Part shown: positions 24,984 to 34,515 of the stretch, one piece after another | Layout of the letters: the number at the start of each line of letters is the position of its first letter | Position numbering within the stretch: the stretch's first letter is position 1 | NCBI GenBank assembly: GCA_016208415.1 | Contig: JACQYB010000060.1 | Location: 1 to 61,941, forward strand | Reading direction: 5' to 3' | From: Betaproteobacteria bacterium | GTDB lineage: Bacteria; Pseudomonadota; Gammaproteobacteria; Burkholderiales; Rhodocyclaceae | Length of the DNA: 61,941 nucleotides | Translations under genes and position numbers: made by a program | The notes under the pieces: model-generated | Databases searched by the model: none | What the model was told of the DNA's origin: nothing | What the model saw: the letters and a program-made list of their open reading frames with translations, nothing else

Positions 24984-26621
24984 TTACCCCGCCAGTGCCG
25001 CGGCCACGATGGCCTGTGCCTCGGCCACGATCCGTTGCAGGTGTTCGGCACTGCGGAAGCTCTCCGCGTAGAGCTTGTAGATGTCCTCGGTGCCTGAAGG
25101 CCGCGCGGCGAACCAGCCGTTCTCGGTGGTCACCTTGAGCCCGCCGATGGGCGCGTCGTTGCCCGGGGCGCGGGTGAGCCGTGCCAGGATGGGTTCGCCC
25201 GCCAGCGTGGCGGTCGTCACCCGCTCGCCGGTCAGGCCCTTGAACGCGGCCTTCTGCGCCGGCGTGGCGGCGGCGTCGATGCGCACGTAGTGGGGCGTGC
25301 CGTGCTGCGCAGCCAGCCGCTGGTAGTAGCGGCCGGGGTCCGCGCCGGTGACCGCGGTGATCTCCGCCGCCAGCAGCCCGAGGATGATGCCGTCCTTGTC
25401 GGTGGTCCATACGGTGCCGTCGCGCCGCAGGAAGCTCGCCCCGGCGCTTTCCTCGCCGCCGAAGCAGAGGCGGCCCTCCAGCAGCCCCTGGGAGAACCAC
25501 TTGAAACCCACCGGCACCTCGATGAAGCGCCGGCCCAGTCCATCGACCACCCGGTCGATGAGCAGGCTGGAGACCAGTGTCTTGCCCACCGCCGCAGCCG
25601 CCGGCCACTGGGGCCGATGGGTGAGCAGGTAGTGGATGGCCACCGCCAGGTAGTGGTTGGGGTTCATCAGCCCCATGGAGGGCGTGACGATGCCGTGGCG
25701 ATCGACATCGGCGTCGTTGCCCCAGGCGATGTCGAAGCGGTCCTTGAGTTGCACCAGCCCGGCCATGGCGTAGGGGCTGGAGCAGTCCATGCGGATCTTG
25801 CCGTCGTGGTCCAGGGTCATGAAGCCGAAGGCCGGGTCCACGCGCGGATTCACCACCTCGATGTTCAGGCCGTAGCGCCGCGCTATGGGCTGCCAGTAGG
25901 CCACCGCCGCCCCGCCCATGGGGTCTACGCCGATCCTCACCCCGGCGGCGCGGATGGCGGCCATGTCGATGACGTTCTCCAGGTCGGCCACGTAGGGCGC
26001 CACGAAGTCTTCCTGGCGGATGCAGGCAGCCGCCAGGGCCTGCGCGTACGGCAGACGCTTCACCTCCCGGTTGCCGGCTTCCATGAGCGCGTTGGCGCGC
26101 CGCTCGATCCAGCCGGTGACGTCGGTGTCCGCCGGCCCGCCGTGGGGCGGGTTGTACTTGATGCCGCCGTCGGCGGGCGGGTTGTGGGACGGGGTGATGA
26201 CGATGCCGTCGGCACGCGCCGCGGCGCGCTCTCGGTTATGGACCAGGATGGCGCGCGACACCACCGGCGTGGGCGTCTAGCCGTCCCCCGCCTGGACGCG
26301 CGTGTCCACGCCGTGGGCCGCCAGCACCTCGATGGCGCTTTGCTGCGCCGGCCCGGACAGGGCGTGGCTGTCCTTGCCGAGGAACAGCGGTCCGCCGATG
26401 CCCTGGGCGGCGCGGTATTCGCACACCGCCTGGGCGATGGCCAGGATGTGAGCCTCGTTGAAGCTGCCGGCGAGCGCGCTGCCGCGATGGCCGCTGGTGC
26501 CGAAGGCGACGCGCTGGGCCGGATCGCCCGGATTCGGCGCGTCGCGGTACACGGCCAACAGGGCCGGCACGTCGATGAGGCTGGCGGCAGGCGCAGGCCG
26601 GCCGGCGAGGGGATGGACCAT
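24984..26621 (-). pseudogene. pgm: Phosphoglucomutase (alpha-D-glucose-specific) interrupted by one in-frame amber codon
   Basis: The whole frame is 546 codons, the normal length of bacterial Pgm, which interconverts glucose-1- and glucose-6-phosphate. A TAG at 26277-26279 interrupts it after 114 codons, where relatives have a Tyr in GDGYTPTP; the reading frame is otherwise open on both sides. The functional sites all look intact: FGTSGHRG, the phosphoserine loop [12 protein letters not shown], metal loop [10 protein letters not shown], sugar loop CFGGEESAG and phosphate-binding [10 protein letters not shown]. The phosphoserine loop lies downstream of the stop, so the 114-residue product cannot be active. 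Explanations are a recent point mutation, suppression or a sequencing error. It is not a frameshift. Confidence 0.9.
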
Positions 26622-26740
26622 GGGGAACCTCCGCGAGGTGACGATTCAGGGTGGGGTGGATATTACGACGGGTCTGCCGCAGTGGGCACCCCAACGCCAT
26701 CCTGCGCCTGCGCTACGGCAATGATCCGCGCCGGGACGTG

Positions 26741-26798
26741 TGGGAGCGGGCGTGCCCGCGATGTCAGCCGTCGCAATCACGGGCAGGCCCGCTCCCAC
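26741..26798. repeat. REP-like inverted repeat, copy 3 (between pgm and the PAS kinase)
   Basis: A slightly diverged copy (GTGGGAGCGGGCGTGCCCGC and complement with GGGCAGGCCCG) of the same element. It lies between the pgm start and the stop of the downstream kinase. The surrounding 26622-26873 has no gene. Confidence 0.88.
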
Positions 26799-26873
26799 AC
26801 GGAGGGGACCACGGCGCCGTCCGTCAGGCTCGACCCCCTGCCCGAGGCCCGGATCGGGCGCCGCCCGTGGCGG

Positions 26874-28877
26874 TCATGACGGCGCCGACGCGTCCTCCCC
26901 GGCGCCGGGCGCCAGCGCAAACAGAAAGGTGGCGCCCTTGCCCACCTCGCCCTCGGCCCACACCCGCCCGCGGTGGCGCTGGATGATGCGCGCCACCGTA
27001 GCCAGGCCGATGCCAGTACCCGGGAACTGGCTGGCGCTGTGCAGGCGTTCGAACGCCTTGAACAGCTTGTCCACGAATTTCATGTCGAAACCGGCGCCGT
27101 CGTCGCGCACGAAGTACGCCGTGTCGCCGTGCTCGTCGCGGGTGGCGCCGACCTCGATGTGGGCCACCTCGCGTTCGCAGGTGTATTTCCACGCGTTGGA
27201 CAGCAGGTTCTGCATCACCACCCGCAGCAGCGGCGCGTCCCCCCACGCCTTCACCTCCGGCGCCACCTGTAGCACCACCTGGCGCTGCGGCTCGCGCGCC
27301 CTCAGTTCTTCGGCCACCTCCCGCGCCATGTGGCTGAAGTCGACGGTGCCCACGCTCATGCGCGCACGGCCTGCCTGGGACAACGCCAGCAGGGCGTCGA
27401 TGAGGTGCTCCATGCGCCGCGCACCCTCGCGCACCCGGGTGAGGTACTGGGCCGCCTGCCGGTCGAGCTGCTGGGCGTACTGGTCGAGCACGATGGCGGC
27501 AAAGCCGTCGATGTGGGACAGCGGCGTGCGCAGGTCGTGGGACACGGAATAGGAGAAGGATTCCAGATCGGCGTTGGCCGTGGCCAGCTCCGCGGTGCGC
27601 GCCGCCACGCGCTGCTCCAGTTCGGCGTTGAGCTGGCGCATCTCTTCTTCGGCGCGCTTCAGTTCGGTGATGTCCACGCTCACGGCGATGTAGTTGGTCA
27701 CCGCCCCTTCCGGCCCGCAGAGCGTGGCGATGGACAGGAATTCCGGATACAGGCTGCCGTCCTTGCGCCGGTTCCACAGCTCGCCGCTCCAGGTACCGTG
27801 CTCGCGCAGCTTGCGCCACATCTGCTGGTAGAAGAAGGCGTCGTGACAGCCGGACTTGAGCATGCGCGGATTGCGGCCGATGACCTCGCTGCGGTCGTAG
27901 CCCGTGACTTCGCAGAAACGCCGGTTCACCAGCACGATGCGGGCCGTGGCATCGGTCACCGCGATGCCTTCGTTGGCCTGCTCGAACACCGCCGCCGCCA
28001 GCCGCAGGTGATCTTCCGCGCGCCGCCGTTCGGTGATGTCCTGCACCGTGCCCACCGAGCGCAGCACCTGGCCGGCCTCGGCGTAGTGGGTCTCGCCCCG
28101 CGCCTGCACCCACTTCACCCGCCCGTCGGCGAACTTCAGCCGATGCTCGAGGGAATATGGCGTGCGCTTGTCCGCCGACTCGCGGTAGAAGTCATCCACC
28201 AGCACCCGGTCGTCGGGGTGCACCCGGTCGAGGAAGGCGGCGTAGGAGGCACCGCTCACCGCGGCATCGAGTTCGAAGATGCGAAAGACCTCGTCCGACC
28301 ACCACAACTCGCGTTGCGCCGGGTCCAGTTCCCAGGAACCGATGTGCGCCACGCGCTGGGCTTCGCTGAGGTGATCGGCGCTACGCTGGCGCTGCTGCTC
28401 GGCATGCACCCGCTCGGTGATGTCCTGCACCACCGCCACGGCCTGCCGGGCTCGTCCCGACTCGTCACGCACCAGCGCCACCGACACCCGGCACCACAGG
28501 GGCGCCCCGTCCCGGCGCAGGAAGCGCATTTCCCTCTCGTAGGCCTCGGTCGCCCCGTTCGCCAGGTCGCGATGGCAGGACTCCGCGTCCTGCCGGTGGT
28601 CGGGGTGGAGAAACTCGTCGAAGTGCCGCCCCGCGAGTTCGCCCTCGGAGAGGCCCAGCATGCGGCAGAAGGCCGGATTGGCGTTGAGCAGGCGCCCGTC
28701 GGGGGCCAGCGCGGCGATGCCGGCGAGCCCGTGCTCATAGATCGCCCGAAAACACGCGGTGCTTTCGGGCGGCGAGGCGTCCATCCCGCAACCCGCGGCA
28801 ACGCGCAGCGTCGGCGCATCCACGGGACATCCGGAACCATCACTCCCCACATCGGGTGGAAGAGGGGTGGGCGACAT
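26874..28877 (-). CDS. Soluble histidine kinase with three PAS domains
   Basis: A 667-residue kinase without predicted membrane helices. Three PAS/PAC modules lie at about residues 38-160, 165-285 and 290-410, each closing with a DITER/DITEL-type segment. A coiled coil leads to the HisKA H-box SVSHDLRTPLSH near residue 435 (His is the phosphoacceptor), and the HATPase domain has NLLSNAWKYT, DDGAGFDMKF and GTGIGLATVARIIQRHRG (about 540-650). The arrangement resembles phytochrome-like and bacteriophytochrome-associated kinases of betaproteobacteria. No response regulator is adjacent, so the partner is elsewhere. MSPTPLPPDVG at 28877 is the chosen start; the first 35 residues are low-complexity. 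Confidence 0.93.
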   Translation of the reverse strand: MSPTPLPPDVGSDGSGCPVDAPTLRVAAGCGMDASPPESTACFRAIYEHGLAGIAALAPDGRLLNANPAFCRMLGLSEGELAGRHFDEFLHPDHRQDAESCHRDLANGATEAYEREMRFLRRDGAPLWCRVSVALVRDESGRARQAVAVVQDITERVHAEQQRQRSADHLSEAQRVAHIGSWELDPAQRELWWSDEVFRIFELDAAVSGASYAAFLDRVHPDDRVLVDDFYRESADKRTPYSLEHRLKFADGRVKWVQARGETHYAEAGQVLRSVGTVQDITERRRAEDHLRLAAAVFEQANEGIAVTDATARIVLVNRRFCEVTGYDRSEVIGRNPRMLKSGCHDAFFYQQMWRKLREHGTWSGELWNRRKDGSLYPEFLSIATLCGPEGAVTNYIAVSVDITELKRAEEEMRQLNAELEQRVAARTAELATANADLESFSYSVSHDLRTPLSHIDGFAAIVLDQYAQQLDRQAAQYLTRVREGARRMEHLIDALLALSQAGRARMSVGTVDFSHMAREVAEELRAREPQRQVVLQVAPEVKAWGDAPLLRVVMQNLLSNAWKYTCEREVAHIEVGATRDEHGDTAYFVRDDGAGFDMKFVDKLFKAFERLHSASQFPGTGIGLATVARIIQRHRGRVWAEGEVGKGATFLFALAPGAGEDASAPS

Positions 28878-29319
28878 GTCGAGTCCCCTTTCTTGGTTGA
28901 AGTTTTGTTTTTCTGTTTTCGCGAGCCATGGAGCCTATCGACGCCAGCATCGACCCATCGTGAAGTAGGACACGGCCCATGGCGGAAGTTACATTGTTTA
29001 ACCTCGCACTGCCATACCCGAGCAAACGACGTGTTGACAAGGATATCCAAAAGGTCTCGGGGCTCGTAATACTTTGTGGCGCGGGTACGCTGTGCGCATG
29101 GGCGCCGGGCACCGGAACGTCACCTGTAGCCCCTTCCGCGGGGCTCGGGCGCAGTCGGCGCGGCCTCCGGCCTGCACCGGCATTCGTGCATGCAGCGGCG
29201 CCGGAAGACATGCACCTGGCGCGACGGCGCACAGGCTGACGACCGTGGCGGCAGGCAGCCTGACTGCTGCGCTTCGGGCAATGGCGCGCCGGACGGGCGC
29301 TCAGCCCGCTGCCGTGCCC
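28878..29319. other. Gene-free stretch of 442 bp between two minus-strand genes
   Basis: The first 250 bp is less GC-rich than the neighbours and probably holds the promoter of the PAS kinase. The remainder is GC-rich. Short open frames here lack ribosome-binding sites or recognisable protein sequence. I could not identify a convincing regulatory site. Confidence 0.5.
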
Positions 29320-29967
29320 TCAACCCACCAGCACCACATGCACCCGGTAGGGTCCGTGGGCGCCGAGGGTGACGGTCTGCTCGATGTCGGCGGTGCGGGA
29401 GGGGCCGGAGACGAAATTCACCGCCCGCGGGAGGCGGCCCGCCTCTGCGCGCAACAACCGCCAGGCGTCCTCCATGTGGGCCACCAGGCGCGCCCGCGGC
29501 ACCACGGCGACGTGGGTCTCGGGCAGCAGGCTCGCGGCGGCCGGAGTATCGGCGCCCGAGAGCAGCATCAGGGTGCCGGTATCGGCGATGGCGCAGAAGG
29601 CGCCGGTGATGCCCGCCAGATCGTCGGCGCGGGGCGGGCGGACCTCCAGCGCGATGCCGGCCGCGGCCCAGTCCAGCGCGGCCGGCCCGGTCCAGCCCAC
29701 GGCCTGCGCCGGCAGCCCGTGGGCCTGCAGCCAGGCGGCCACCCGGGCGGGGACTTCGTCCGCGCTGGCCACCCGTTCCACGGTGCTGGACAGGGCGGCG
29801 GCGCACTGCATGAAGGTTTCCACGAGATCGTCCGTCACGGCGGGTTGCGGCCCGACGGCGCGGGCATCGAGATGCGCATCCACGCCCCGCCGTGCCGCGG
29901 CATCGGCAGCGGCATCGCGATTCAGGGCGGCGCAAACGCGCCCGAGAATCAGCTCCCGTGCGTTCAT
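29320..29967 (-). CDS. lutC: Lactate utilization protein LutC
   Basis: A 215-residue DUF162/LUD-domain protein, third gene of the lutABC L-lactate oxidation operon. TGTLMLLSGADTPAAASLLPE near residue 125, HVAVVPRARLVAHMED near 148 and VSGPSRTADIEQTVTLGAHGP near 190 are the conserved LUD segments. The start codon overlaps the lutB stop (ATGA). LutC has no Fe-S motif, unlike the two other subunits, and is thought to complete the cytoplasmic lactate-oxidising complex. Confidence 0.93.
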   Translation of the reverse strand: MNARELILGRVCAALNRDAAADAAARRGVDAHLDARAVGPQPAVTDDLVETFMQCAAALSSTVERVASADEVPARVAAWLQAHGLPAQAVGWTGPAALDWAAAGIALEVRPPRADDLAGITGAFCAIADTGTLMLLSGADTPAAASLLPETHVAVVPRARLVAHMEDAWRLLRAEAGRLPRAVNFVSGPSRTADIEQTVTLGAHGPYRVHVVLVG

Positions 29968-31394
29968 GGCCGTGCTCCGGGTTGCGCGCCGGGCCGCTCC
30001 CCGGCCTGCCAGCGTTCGCGGAAGGTGCGCGGCTCGGGGGCCGGGAAGTCGCGCCCCGAGGTCCATTCGGGGGCCAGCCCCAGAACGCGGATGCGCCCGG
30101 TCTCGTCGGCCAGCCAGCGCAGGTAGCGCACCGCCAGCCGCGTTCCCAGGGCGTAGAGCCGGGGATGGCGCGCCACCCAGGCCCACAGCTTGAGGCCCCG
30201 GCGCTCCGCGGCCGGGCGCAGCCGGCGTTCGACCTGCTGTTCGCGCAGCTTGCGCATGAGATCGGGCAGGGGAATCTTCACCGGGCACACGGCACTGCAC
30301 TGGCCGCACAGCGTGGCGGCGTGGGGGAGATCCAGGGCGTTTTCCAGCCCGACGTAGAGCGGCGTGAGGATGGCGCCCATGGGACCGGGATAGACCCAGC
30401 CGTAGGCATGCCCGCCCACCGCCTGGTACACCGGGCAGTGGTTCATGCAGGCGCCGCAGCGGATGCAGGCGAGCATCTCGCGCAATTCGGAATGCAGCAC
30501 GCGAGTGCGGCCGTTGTCCAGCAGGATGATGTGAAACTGCTGCGGGCCGTCGCTTTCGCCCTCGCCCCGGGTGCCCGTGTTCACCGACACGTAGTTGGTG
30601 ATGGTCTGCCCCGTGGCCGAGCGCGGCAACAGGCGCAGCAGCACCGACAGATCCTCCAGCGTCGGCACCACCTTTTCGATGCCGGTGATGGCCACGTGGA
30701 TGCGCGGCAGGGTGGTCACCAGCCGGCCGTTGCCCTCGTTGGTGAGGATGACCGTGGAGCCGGTCTCGGCCACCACGAAATTGGCCCCGGAGATGCCCAT
30801 GTCGGCGGACAGGAAGTGGGGCCGCAGGATCTCCCGCGCCTCGCGGCACAGCTCGGCGATGCCGGTCTGCCGCGGGCGGTGGTGCTTCTCCTCGAACAGG
30901 TCGGCGATCTCTTCCTTGTTCTTGTGGATCACCGGCGCCACGATGTGGGACGGCGGCTCGTGGTTGAGCTGCAGGATGTACTCGCCCAGGTCGGTCTCGA
31001 TGACCTCGATGCCGGCGCCCTCCAGCGCGTCGTTCAGCGCGCACTCCTCGCTCACCATGGACTTGGACTTGGCGGCCTTGCGCACGCCGTTTTCCCGCGC
31101 GATGGCGAGCACGATGGCATTGGCCTCGGCGGCGTCCCGGGCCCAGTGCACCACCGCGCCGCGGGCCGTGGCCTCGCGCTCGAAGCGCTCCAGCCACAGG
31201 TCCAGGTCCGCCAGGGCGCGGTCGCGGATGGCGCGGCCGGCCTCGCGCAGGGCCTCGAAATCGCCGAAGTCGGCGGCGGCCTGGGCGCGGGCGGGGACGA
31301 ACTTGATCTTGACGCGCGTGAGCGCCTTCTGCAGCGCCGGGTCCGCCAGCTTGTGGGCGGCGCGGGCCTTGAAGCGCGGCGAGGCGACTTCCAT
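29964..31394 (-). CDS. lutB: Iron-sulfur lactate utilization protein LutB
   Basis: A 476-residue protein with an N-terminal LUD domain (about 60-290, including MVSEECALNDALEGAGIEV and SGANFVVAETGSTVI) and a C-terminal region with two ferredoxin-type [4Fe-4S] motifs, CIRCGACMNHCPVY near residue 310 and CGQCSAVCPVKIPLPDL near 360. It transfers electrons in L-lactate oxidation to pyruvate. It begins 1 bp after the lutA stop and overlaps lutC by 4 bp, so the three genes are one translationally coupled unit. The C-terminal tail (about 440-476) is Pro-rich and variable. Confidence 0.96.
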   Translation of the reverse strand: MEVASPRFKARAAHKLADPALQKALTRVKIKFVPARAQAAADFGDFEALREAGRAIRDRALADLDLWLERFEREATARGAVVHWARDAAEANAIVLAIARENGVRKAAKSKSMVSEECALNDALEGAGIEVIETDLGEYILQLNHEPPSHIVAPVIHKNKEEIADLFEEKHHRPRQTGIAELCREAREILRPHFLSADMGISGANFVVAETGSTVILTNEGNGRLVTTLPRIHVAITGIEKVVPTLEDLSVLLRLLPRSATGQTITNYVSVNTGTRGEGESDGPQQFHIILLDNGRTRVLHSELREMLACIRCGACMNHCPVYQAVGGHAYGWVYPGPMGAILTPLYVGLENALDLPHAATLCGQCSAVCPVKIPLPDLMRKLREQQVERRLRPAAERRGLKLWAWVARHPRLYALGTRLAVRYLRWLADETGRIRVLGLAPEWTSGRDFPAPEPRTFRERWQAGERPGAQPGARP

Positions 31395-31395
31395 G

Positions 31396-32142
31396 TCAGG
31401 GCTCCCGCCGGGCCGGCTGCCCGTCCTCTCCGGCCAGCACTTCGGCCACGTGCAGCACCCGGGTGGTCTCGTCGCCGCGGCGGCGCAGCCGGCCCTCGAT
31501 GTTGAGCAGGCAGCCCAGGTCGCCGCCGACGATGGCCTCCGCCCCGGTGGCGCAGGCGTTGACGCACTTGTCGTCGGCCAGGCGTGCCGAGATGTCGCCG
31601 AACTTGATGGAGAAAGTGCCGCCGAAGCCGCAGCAGGTGGTGGATTCCGTCATCTCCCGCAGTTCGGCGCCGGTCCTGGCCAGCAGCGCCCGCGGCTGGT
31701 CCTGCACGCCCAGTTCCCGCAGGCCGGCGCAGGAATCGTGGTAGGTGACGGTTCCGTCGAAGCGGCCGGGAACGCCCTCCAGCTTCGCCACGTTCACCAG
31801 GAAGTCGGTGAGCTCGAAGGTGCGCGCGCCCAGGGCCTGGATGCGGGCGAGCAGGGCGGGTTCGTCGCGGAACAGGTCCGGGTAATGCACCCGGATCATG
31901 CCGGCGCAGGAGCCGGAGGGCGCCACCACGTAGTCGAAGGCCTCGAATTCCTCCAGCACCTTGAACGCCAGGGCGCGGGCGCTCGCACGGTCGCCCGAGT
32001 TGTAACCCGGCTGGCCGCAGCAGGTCTGGGTCATGGGCACCTCGACGGTGCAGCCCGCCGCCTCCAGCAGGCGGATGGCGGCGAAGCCGATGCGCGGGCG
32101 CATCAGGTCCACCAGGCAGGTGACGAAGAAGCCGATTTTCAT
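31396..32142 (-). CDS. lutA: Fe-S oxidoreductase, lactate utilization protein LutA
   Basis: A 248-residue protein with two CCG (cysteine-rich) domains like those of heterodisulfide reductase subunit B and GlpC/GlcF. The Cys clusters are VTCLVDLMRP (residue 10), QTCCGQPGYNSG (about 43), PSGSCAGMI (about 86), YHDSCAGLRELG (about 145) and STTCCGFGGTFSIKFG (about 183). It is the first gene of the lutABC operon and probably the lactate-oxidising component together with LutB and LutC. The start at 32142 (MKIGFFVTC) is unambiguous. Confidence 0.96.
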   Translation of the reverse strand: MKIGFFVTCLVDLMRPRIGFAAIRLLEAAGCTVEVPMTQTCCGQPGYNSGDRASARALAFKVLEEFEAFDYVVAPSGSCAGMIRVHYPDLFRDEPALLARIQALGARTFELTDFLVNVAKLEGVPGRFDGTVTYHDSCAGLRELGVQDQPRALLARTGAELREMTESTTCCGFGGTFSIKFGDISARLADDKCVNACATGAEAIVGGDLGCLLNIEGRLRRRGDETTRVLHVAEVLAGEDGQPARREP

Positions 32143-32215
32143 GGTCCGATCCTGGGTGGATGCAAGAGCGCAGCGTTCACGGCCGTCAGATACGGGACGC
32201 GGCCTTCACGGCCGC

Positions 32216-32782
32216 TCAGGGCCACAGGTCGCCGAGGCAGAATTCCACGGCGTCGAAGGGCGCCACGCGCACCATGGCGTCCTTCTGCAGCGTGGCGAGG
32301 AGCACCCACAGGCCGTCGCGCAGTTCGAAGGCCTCCAGGGTGTGGGCCAGCGGGTCCACCAGCCAGGCGTGGGCCACGCCGTAGCGGGCGTAGAGCGGCA
32401 GCTTGATGGCGCGGTCCTTGCGAGCGGTGCTGGGGGAAAGGATTTCGCACGCCCAGTCCGGCACCACTTCGTAACGATGGTCTTCCGGCAGTGCCGGCAT
32501 GCGGCTGCGGCGCCAGCCGGCCAGGTCCGGCACCGCCACCTCGGTATCGCGCACGAAATGGACTTCCGGCTCGGGAATGATCCACCAGCCGCCGGGGCCG
32601 CCGCGCCCATACCCGAACGGACCGGAAAGCTCGTAGTTGATGCCACCCGCGGCCAGACCATGCCGTCCGCTGGGCCGCGGCTGCGTATGCAGTCGCCCGC
32701 CGAGGATCTCGCCCACCCGGTTCTCCGGCAGGGCGCACAGTTCATCGTAGAGGGAGGTGCGAAGCGCAACGGCCTTACCCAT
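32216..32782 (-). CDS. Uma2/DUF820 family putative PD-(D/E)XK nuclease
   Basis: A 188-residue protein with the restriction-endonuclease-like fold of the Uma2 family. The sequence shows VAVPDLAGW, then VVPDWACEILSPSTARKDRAIKLPLYARYGV, containing the candidate catalytic pattern (Asp, Glu-Ile-Leu-Ser, Lys) and the Tyr-Gly-Val-Ala strand. The family is abundant in bacteria and mostly of unknown function; some members are linked to mobile DNA. Its start overlaps the end of the EamA gene by 8 bp, so it is probably cotranscribed with it. Confidence 0.85.
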   Translation of the reverse strand: MGKAVALRTSLYDELCALPENRVGEILGGRLHTQPRPSGRHGLAAGGINYELSGPFGYGRGGPGGWWIIPEPEVHFVRDTEVAVPDLAGWRRSRMPALPEDHRYEVVPDWACEILSPSTARKDRAIKLPLYARYGVAHAWLVDPLAHTLEAFELRDGLWVLLATLQKDAMVRVAPFDAVEFCLGDLWP

Positions 32783-33863
32783 GGCTGTTTCCCCGACGGC
32801 GGCGATGCCGCCATTTCACCACATCCGCGGCGCCGGCGTGCTCCGGCGACGCCACCGGACGACCCCCTGCGCCAGCGCGCTCGACGCCGCCCCCCTGTCG
32901 CCCCCGCCCCGACACCCAGATCCCCGCCACGATGAGCACGAAGGCCGCTCCGTGGTACCAGCGGGGCAGTTCCTCCAGCACCGCCGCCGACATGACGGCG
33001 GTAAACAGCGGCGTGAGATTGACGAAGAAGCCGGCGATGCCCGGCCCCACGCTCATCACCCCCAGACCCCAGCAGCGGTAGGCGATCACAGCCGGTCCAA
33101 GGGCCACGAACACCAGCACCGCCAGGGTGCGCAGCGAGGGTTCGATGTACAGCCGCGTCACCCCCGCCTCCACCGCGCTGCTGGCCGAGCACCACACCAG
33201 GCCGAACACCGTCTGCACCAGCAGGAATTCGGCCCAGTCCCAGGGTGGGCGCTCCGGCCCGCGCATGTGCTGCGGCGGTCGCGCCAGCAGCCAGCTATAC
33301 AGGCACCAGGAGATGATGGCCACCACCATCAGCAGGTCACCCTGCACGAAGCGCACCTGCGCCAGCACCTCCGAACTGCCGCGGGAGATCACCAGCATCA
33401 CGCCCGCCAGGGACAGCACCGCGCCCACCAGGTCGCGCCGCGTCGGATGCACGCCGTAGAACAGCGCGCCGATGCCCAGCATCCACACCGGCGAGCTGGC
33501 GGCGATGAGGGTGACGTTGAGCGGCGAGGAAGTATGCAGCGCCAGGTATTGCAGCGCGTTGTAGCTGCCCATGCCCAGCAGGCCCAGGGCCGCCAGGTGG
33601 CGCCAGCGCCGGCGCAGCGCCTGCGGGTCGCGCAGCGCGCGCCAGCCCAGGGGCAGCAGGATGAGCAGCGCCCCCACCCAGCGCAGGGTGTTGAGGGTCA
33701 CCGGCGGCACCAGGCCGATGGCCAGCCGCCCCACCACCGCGTTGGCCGCCCACATCAGCGGCGGGACGGTCAGCAGCAGGGCGGAGCGCCCGTTCAGGGT
33801 GCGCTGCGACACGGAACGCGGGGCGATGGCTTGCGGCACGCCTCGTCCCGACGACGGCGACAA
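32775..33863 (-). CDS. EamA/DMT family transporter
   Basis: A 362-residue inner-membrane protein with about ten hydrophobic helices arranged as two EamA repeats, the first starting LLLTVPPLMWAANAVVGRLAIG near residue 29 and the second VVAIISWCLYSWLLARP near residue 177. The conserved repeat feature ending in MSVGPGIAGFFVNLTPLFTAVMSAAVLEE is typical of drug/metabolite exporters. The last 45 residues are soluble, basic and variable. Substrate unknown. The start may lie a few codons inside the given frame, because the first 25 residues are not hydrophobic or conserved-looking. Confidence 0.88.
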   Translation of the reverse strand: MSPSSGRGVPQAIAPRSVSQRTLNGRSALLLTVPPLMWAANAVVGRLAIGLVPPVTLNTLRWVGALLILLPLGWRALRDPQALRRRWRHLAALGLLGMGSYNALQYLALHTSSPLNVTLIAASSPVWMLGIGALFYGVHPTRRDLVGAVLSLAGVMLVISRGSSEVLAQVRFVQGDLLMVVAIISWCLYSWLLARPPQHMRGPERPPWDWAEFLLVQTVFGLVWCSASSAVEAGVTRLYIEPSLRTLAVLVFVALGPAVIAYRCWGLGVMSVGPGIAGFFVNLTPLFTAVMSAAVLEELPRWYHGAAFVLIVAGIWVSGRGRQGGGVERAGAGGRPVASPEHAGAADVVKWRHRRRRGNSHG

Positions 33864-33885
33864 CGAACCGCGACCGGGCCGCCCT

Positions 33886-34515
33886 TCACTGTCCCCCGCC
33901 CCGCGCCTGGATCACCGCCTGCACCAGCTCCGCCACGCTCCTCACGCCCATCTTCTCCATCACCCGGGCGCGGTGGGCTTCCACGGTCTTGACGCTGATG
34001 CCGAGGATGTCGGCCACCTGCTTGTTGAGTTTGCCGGCCACCACCAGGTCCAGCACGGCGCGCTCGCGGGCGGTGAGCTGGGCCAGCCGGCCGGCGGCGG
34101 CGTGGTCGCGCAGGCGGCGCACCCGGGCGTCGCGGTCCCGCGCCAGGCAGTCCTGGATGAGATGGAGCAGCGCCTGGTCGTTGAAGGGCTTTTCGATGAA
34201 GTCGGCGGCGCCCTTCTTGAGGGCGGTGACCGCCATGGGCACGTCGCCGTGGCCGGTGATGAAGATCACCGGCAGGGCGCAGCCGCGCACCTGCAGACGT
34301 TCGTACAGTTCCAGCCCGCCGATGCCGGGCATGCGCACGTCCAGCACCAGGCAGCCGGGAACCTCGTCCAGGGGAGCGGCCAGGAACTCCTCGCCGCTGG
34401 CGTACTGGCGCACCTGCAGGCCGCGGGATTCCAGCAGCCAGGCCAGCGAATCGCGCAGCGCCTCATCGTCGTCCACCACGTGGACGATCTGCACCGCGGC
34501 CGGGACGTCGCTCAT
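33886..34515 (-). CDS. FixJ/NarL-type response regulator
   Basis: A 209-residue two-domain regulator. The receiver (about 8-125) has VDDDEALRDSL acidic residues, the phosphoacceptor in LVLDVRMPGIGGLEL near residue 61, FITGHGD and the Lys in IEKPFNDQALL. The LuxR-type helix-turn-helix (LTARERAVLDLVVAGKLNKQVADILGISVKTVEAHRARV) fills the C-terminus. It is encoded downstream of the sensor kinase, separated by three tandem dispersed repeats that contain no gene. The ATG at 34515 (MSDVPAAVQ) is chosen because the upstream in-frame sequence is just the translated repeats. Confidence 0.95.
   Translation of the reverse strand: MSDVPAAVQIVHVVDDDEALRDSLAWLLESRGLQVRQYASGEEFLAAPLDEVPGCLVLDVRMPGIGGLELYERLQVRGCALPVIFITGHGDVPMAVTALKKGAADFIEKPFNDQALLHLIQDCLARDRDARVRRLRDHAAAGRLAQLTARERAVLDLVVAGKLNKQVADILGISVKTVEAHRARVMEKMGVRSVAELVQAVIQARGGGQ

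Noticed and set aside
29034-29072. TTGACA followed by TAATAC as a sigma70 promoter
   Set aside because: The spacer is 27 bp, far from 17, and there is no gene start downstream on the plus strand.
28979-29239. Small ORF of 86 codons in the intergenic region before lutC
   Set aside because: No ribosome-binding site, no recognisable motif, and codon use unlike the neighbours. Treated as non-coding.
32143-32215. Terminator between lutA and the Uma2 gene
   Set aside because: Repeated CACGGCCG motifs are present but no stable hairpin with a T-run could be identified.
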